A stretch of 64,000 nt of DNA from Chthonobacter rhizosphaerae (lineage in GTDB: Bacteria; Pseudomonadota; Alphaproteobacteria; Rhizobiales; Pleomorphomonadaceae): assembly GCF_013839525.1 (NCBI RefSeq), contig NZ_JACDIS010000016.1:1-64000 (forward strand), written 5' to 3'. Shown piece after piece: positions 62,525-64,000 of the stretch (positions are counted from its first letter, which is position 1; each line of letters opens with the position of its first letter). A program made the position numbers and the translations under genes. The notes below the pieces were generated by a model. The model was given only the letters and a program-made list of their open reading frames with translations, did not search any database and was not told where the DNA came from.

Positions 62525-64000
62525 TCACGCTTTGCCGACCACCTTCAGGGCGAAGGCGTAGCGCAGCGCAACCTCCTTCAGGCTGTCGAACCGGCCGGAC
62601 GCGCCGCCGTGGCCGGCGTCCATGTTGACCTGGAGGAGGAGCGGGTTGTCGTCCGTCTTGCGCTCCCGCAGCCGGGCGACCCACTTGGCCGACTCCCAGT
62701 AGGTCACCCGCGGGTCCGTGAGGCCGGCGAGCGCCAGGATCGGCGGATAGGCCTTTTCCTCCACGTTCTCGTACGGGCTGTAGGAGAGGATGCGGCGGAA
62801 ATCCTCCTCGCTCTCGATCGGATTGCCCCATTCGGGCCACTCCGGCGGGGTGAGGGGGAGGGTGTCGTCCAGCATGGTGTTGAGCACGTCCACGAACGGC
62901 ACGACGGCGACGACGCCGGCGAAGAGGTCCGGTGCCATGTTGGCGACCGCGCCCATCAGCATGCCGCCGGCCGACCCGCCCATGGCGACGATGCGGCCGC
63001 GGCTGGTGAAGCCTTCGGCGGCGAGATGCTCGCCGGCGGCGATGAAGTCGGTGAACGTGTTCGCCTTCTTCTCGCGCTTGCCGTCCCGGTACCAGTAGTA
63101 GCCCTTGTCCTTGCCGCCGCGGATGTGGGCGGTGGCGTAGACGAAGCCGCGGTCCACGAGGCTGAGGATGGACGTGGAGAAGCCCGCCGGCATGCTGATG
63201 CCGTAGGCGCCGTAGCCGTAGAGGAGGAGCGGCGCGGATCCGTCGACCGGCGTGTCCTTGCGGTAGACGAGGGTGATCGGCACCGTCTCGCCGTCGGCCG
63301 CCGGGGCCAGGATGCGCCGGGCCACGTAGTCCTCCGGCTCGTGGCCGGACGGCACCTCCTGGGTCTTCCGCAGCTCCCGGTCGCGGGTCACCATGTCGTA
63401 GTCGTAGACCTGGGCCGGCGTGGTCGGCGACGAATAGGTGAAGCGCACCGTGGTGGTGTCGAACTCGTAGCCGTCCGACACGCCGAGCGAATAGGCCTCC
63501 TCGTCGAAGCGGATCGCGTGCTCCTCGGCCGACTTCAGCTCGCGGATGAGGATGCGCGGCAGGCCGCCCTCCCGCTCCAGGCGCACCATCCGGCCCTTGA
63601 ACACGGTCATGGACAGGATAAGCCGGCCCTGCTGGTGGGCCACCACGTCGCGCCAGTAGGCGCGCCCGGGGGTCGTCAGCGGCGCGGTGACGATCTTGAA
63701 GTCCTCCGCGTCGTCCGCGTTGGTGAGGATGTAGAGGTTGCCGTCGCCGTCGTCCTCGACCCCATACTCGACCTTCGGGTCGCGGGCGGCGACGAGGACC
63801 GGCGCGGCGGCGGAATCGTCCGCCGGCACGAGCCGCACCTCCGAGGTTTCGTGGTCGTGGCTGTCGATGACGAGGAAGCGGCCCGAGTGGGTCTTGCCGA
63901 CGCCGACGAAGAAGCCCGGATCGCTCTCCTGGTAGACGAGGGTGTCCTCGCTCGCCGGGGTTCCCACCACGTGGCGGAAGACCTTCTCGGAGCGGTGATT
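62525..64000 (-). CDS. ptrB: oligopeptidase B, C-terminal part (cut by window edge)
   Basis: A serine peptidase of family S9A cleaving after Arg/Lys in short peptides. 492 residues are in the window; the N-terminus lies beyond the right edge. The beta-propeller end and the catalytic alpha/beta domain are present: nucleophile Ser in MGGSAGGMLMGA, Asp in GLTDPRVTYWES, and His in GHGGASGRF. Segments LLLYGYGAYGISMPAGFS and AHIRGGKDKGYYWY are typical of oligopeptidase B rather than prolyl oligopeptidase. Confidence 0.95.
   Translation of the reverse strand, partial: NHRSEKVFRHVVGTPASEDTLVYQESDPGFFVGVGKTHSGRFLVIDSHDHETSEVRLVPADDSAAAPVLVAARDPKVEYGVEDDGDGNLYILTNADDAEDFKIVTAPLTTPGRAYWRDVVAHQQGRLILSMTVFKGRMVRLEREGGLPRILIRELKSAEEHAIRFDEEAYSLGVSDGYEFDTTTVRFTYSSPTTPAQVYDYDMVTRDRELRKTQEVPSGHEPEDYVARRILAPAADGETVPITLVYRKDTPVDGSAPLLLYGYGAYGISMPAGFSTSILSLVDRGFVYATAHIRGGKDKGYYWYRDGKREKKANTFTDFIAAGEHLAAEGFTSRGRIVAMGGSAGGMLMGAVANMAPDLFAGVVAVVPFVDVLNTMLDDTLPLTPPEWPEWGNPIESEEDFRRILSYSPYENVEEKAYPPILALAGLTDPRVTYWESAKWVARLRERKTDDNPLLLQVNMDAGHGGASGRFDSLKEVALRYAFALKVVGKA

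Noticed and set aside
1-64000. tRNA, rRNA, CRISPR or insertion sequence
   Set aside because: No cloverleaf with a T-loop sequence in intergenic space, no spaced repeats and no transposase-like protein were found by eye. A tRNAscan or ISfinder run could still correct this.

Overview
The window is very GC-rich (roughly 70 percent by eye) and densely coded on both strands. Most starts have GGAG-type ribosome binding sites, and overlapping ATGA or GTGA gene junctions are common. The gene content (a xylose operon with a LacI-type regulator, a BTLCP transglutaminase-like peptidase, DUF1003, DUF1513, DUF1194, and imelysin/di-heme iron genes) points to an alphaproteobacterial chromosome, most likely order Hyphomicrobiales (Rhizobiales). 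A genus cannot be named from the sequence alone. I found no rRNA, tRNA, CRISPR array, transposase or phage gene.

Layout. 1-8.5 kb is cell-envelope territory. It holds the start of a UDP-glucose dehydrogenase, an exopolysaccharide-priming sugar transferase, an AT-rich gap with a 17-bp palindrome, a BTLCP peptidase, and a cluster of CDP-alcohol phosphatidyltransferase, FkbM methyltransferase, a flippase-like membrane protein and an LTA-synthase-type sulfatase. 8.5-18.5 kb is mixed housekeeping: a zinc alcohol dehydrogenase with a small membrane protein, a qorB/HxlR divergent redox pair, an L,D-transpeptidase, a soluble FtsK, DUF1003 and GlsB membrane proteins, and a TetR regulator. 18.7-22.6 kb holds a cytochrome b561 followed by a zinc-less dehydrogenase, an active-site-degenerate PTPS homologue, a glycosyltransferase and a methyltransferase. 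Two deaminase-type amidohydrolases follow at 22.7-25.3 kb. This is the best candidate for an undescribed pathway. 25.7-31 kb has formate-tetrahydrofolate ligase with a clear terminator, an Rrf2 regulator, a PilZ protein, a polysaccharide deacetylase and a catalytically dead-looking uronate-dehydrogenase relative.

31.4-37.3 kb is an iron-type periplasmic operon: a Cys-rich unknown, imelysin, di-heme oxidoreductase, a second imelysin and DUF1513. 37.4-40.7 kb carries fructokinase and a tungstate ABC transporter (tupBCA), and 41-46.2 kb a ferredoxin reductase and the xylR-like/xylB/xylA set. 46.4-57 kb holds meaB and, about 6 kb away, mutA-mutB (methylmalonyl-CoA mutase). Between these are a lipoprotein, an M20 dipeptidase, a HerA-like ATPase and a LuxR solo regulator. 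The first half of mutA is strikingly AT-rich compared with its second half. 57.1-64 kb has a vapBC toxin-antitoxin pair with an operator-like palindrome over its start codon, a haloacid dehalogenase, a class IV aminotransferase, DUF1194, a pseudo-receiver, Fe superoxide dismutase, DUF3833 and the C-terminal part of oligopeptidase B.

How the parts fit together. xylAB feeds xylose into the pentose phosphate pathway. mutAB with meaB handles propionyl/methylmalonyl-CoA. fhs supplies one-carbon units from formate, and tungstate uptake could serve a tungsten formate dehydrogenase elsewhere in the genome (inference). Function calls rest on visible motifs and family knowledge; no database search was possible.
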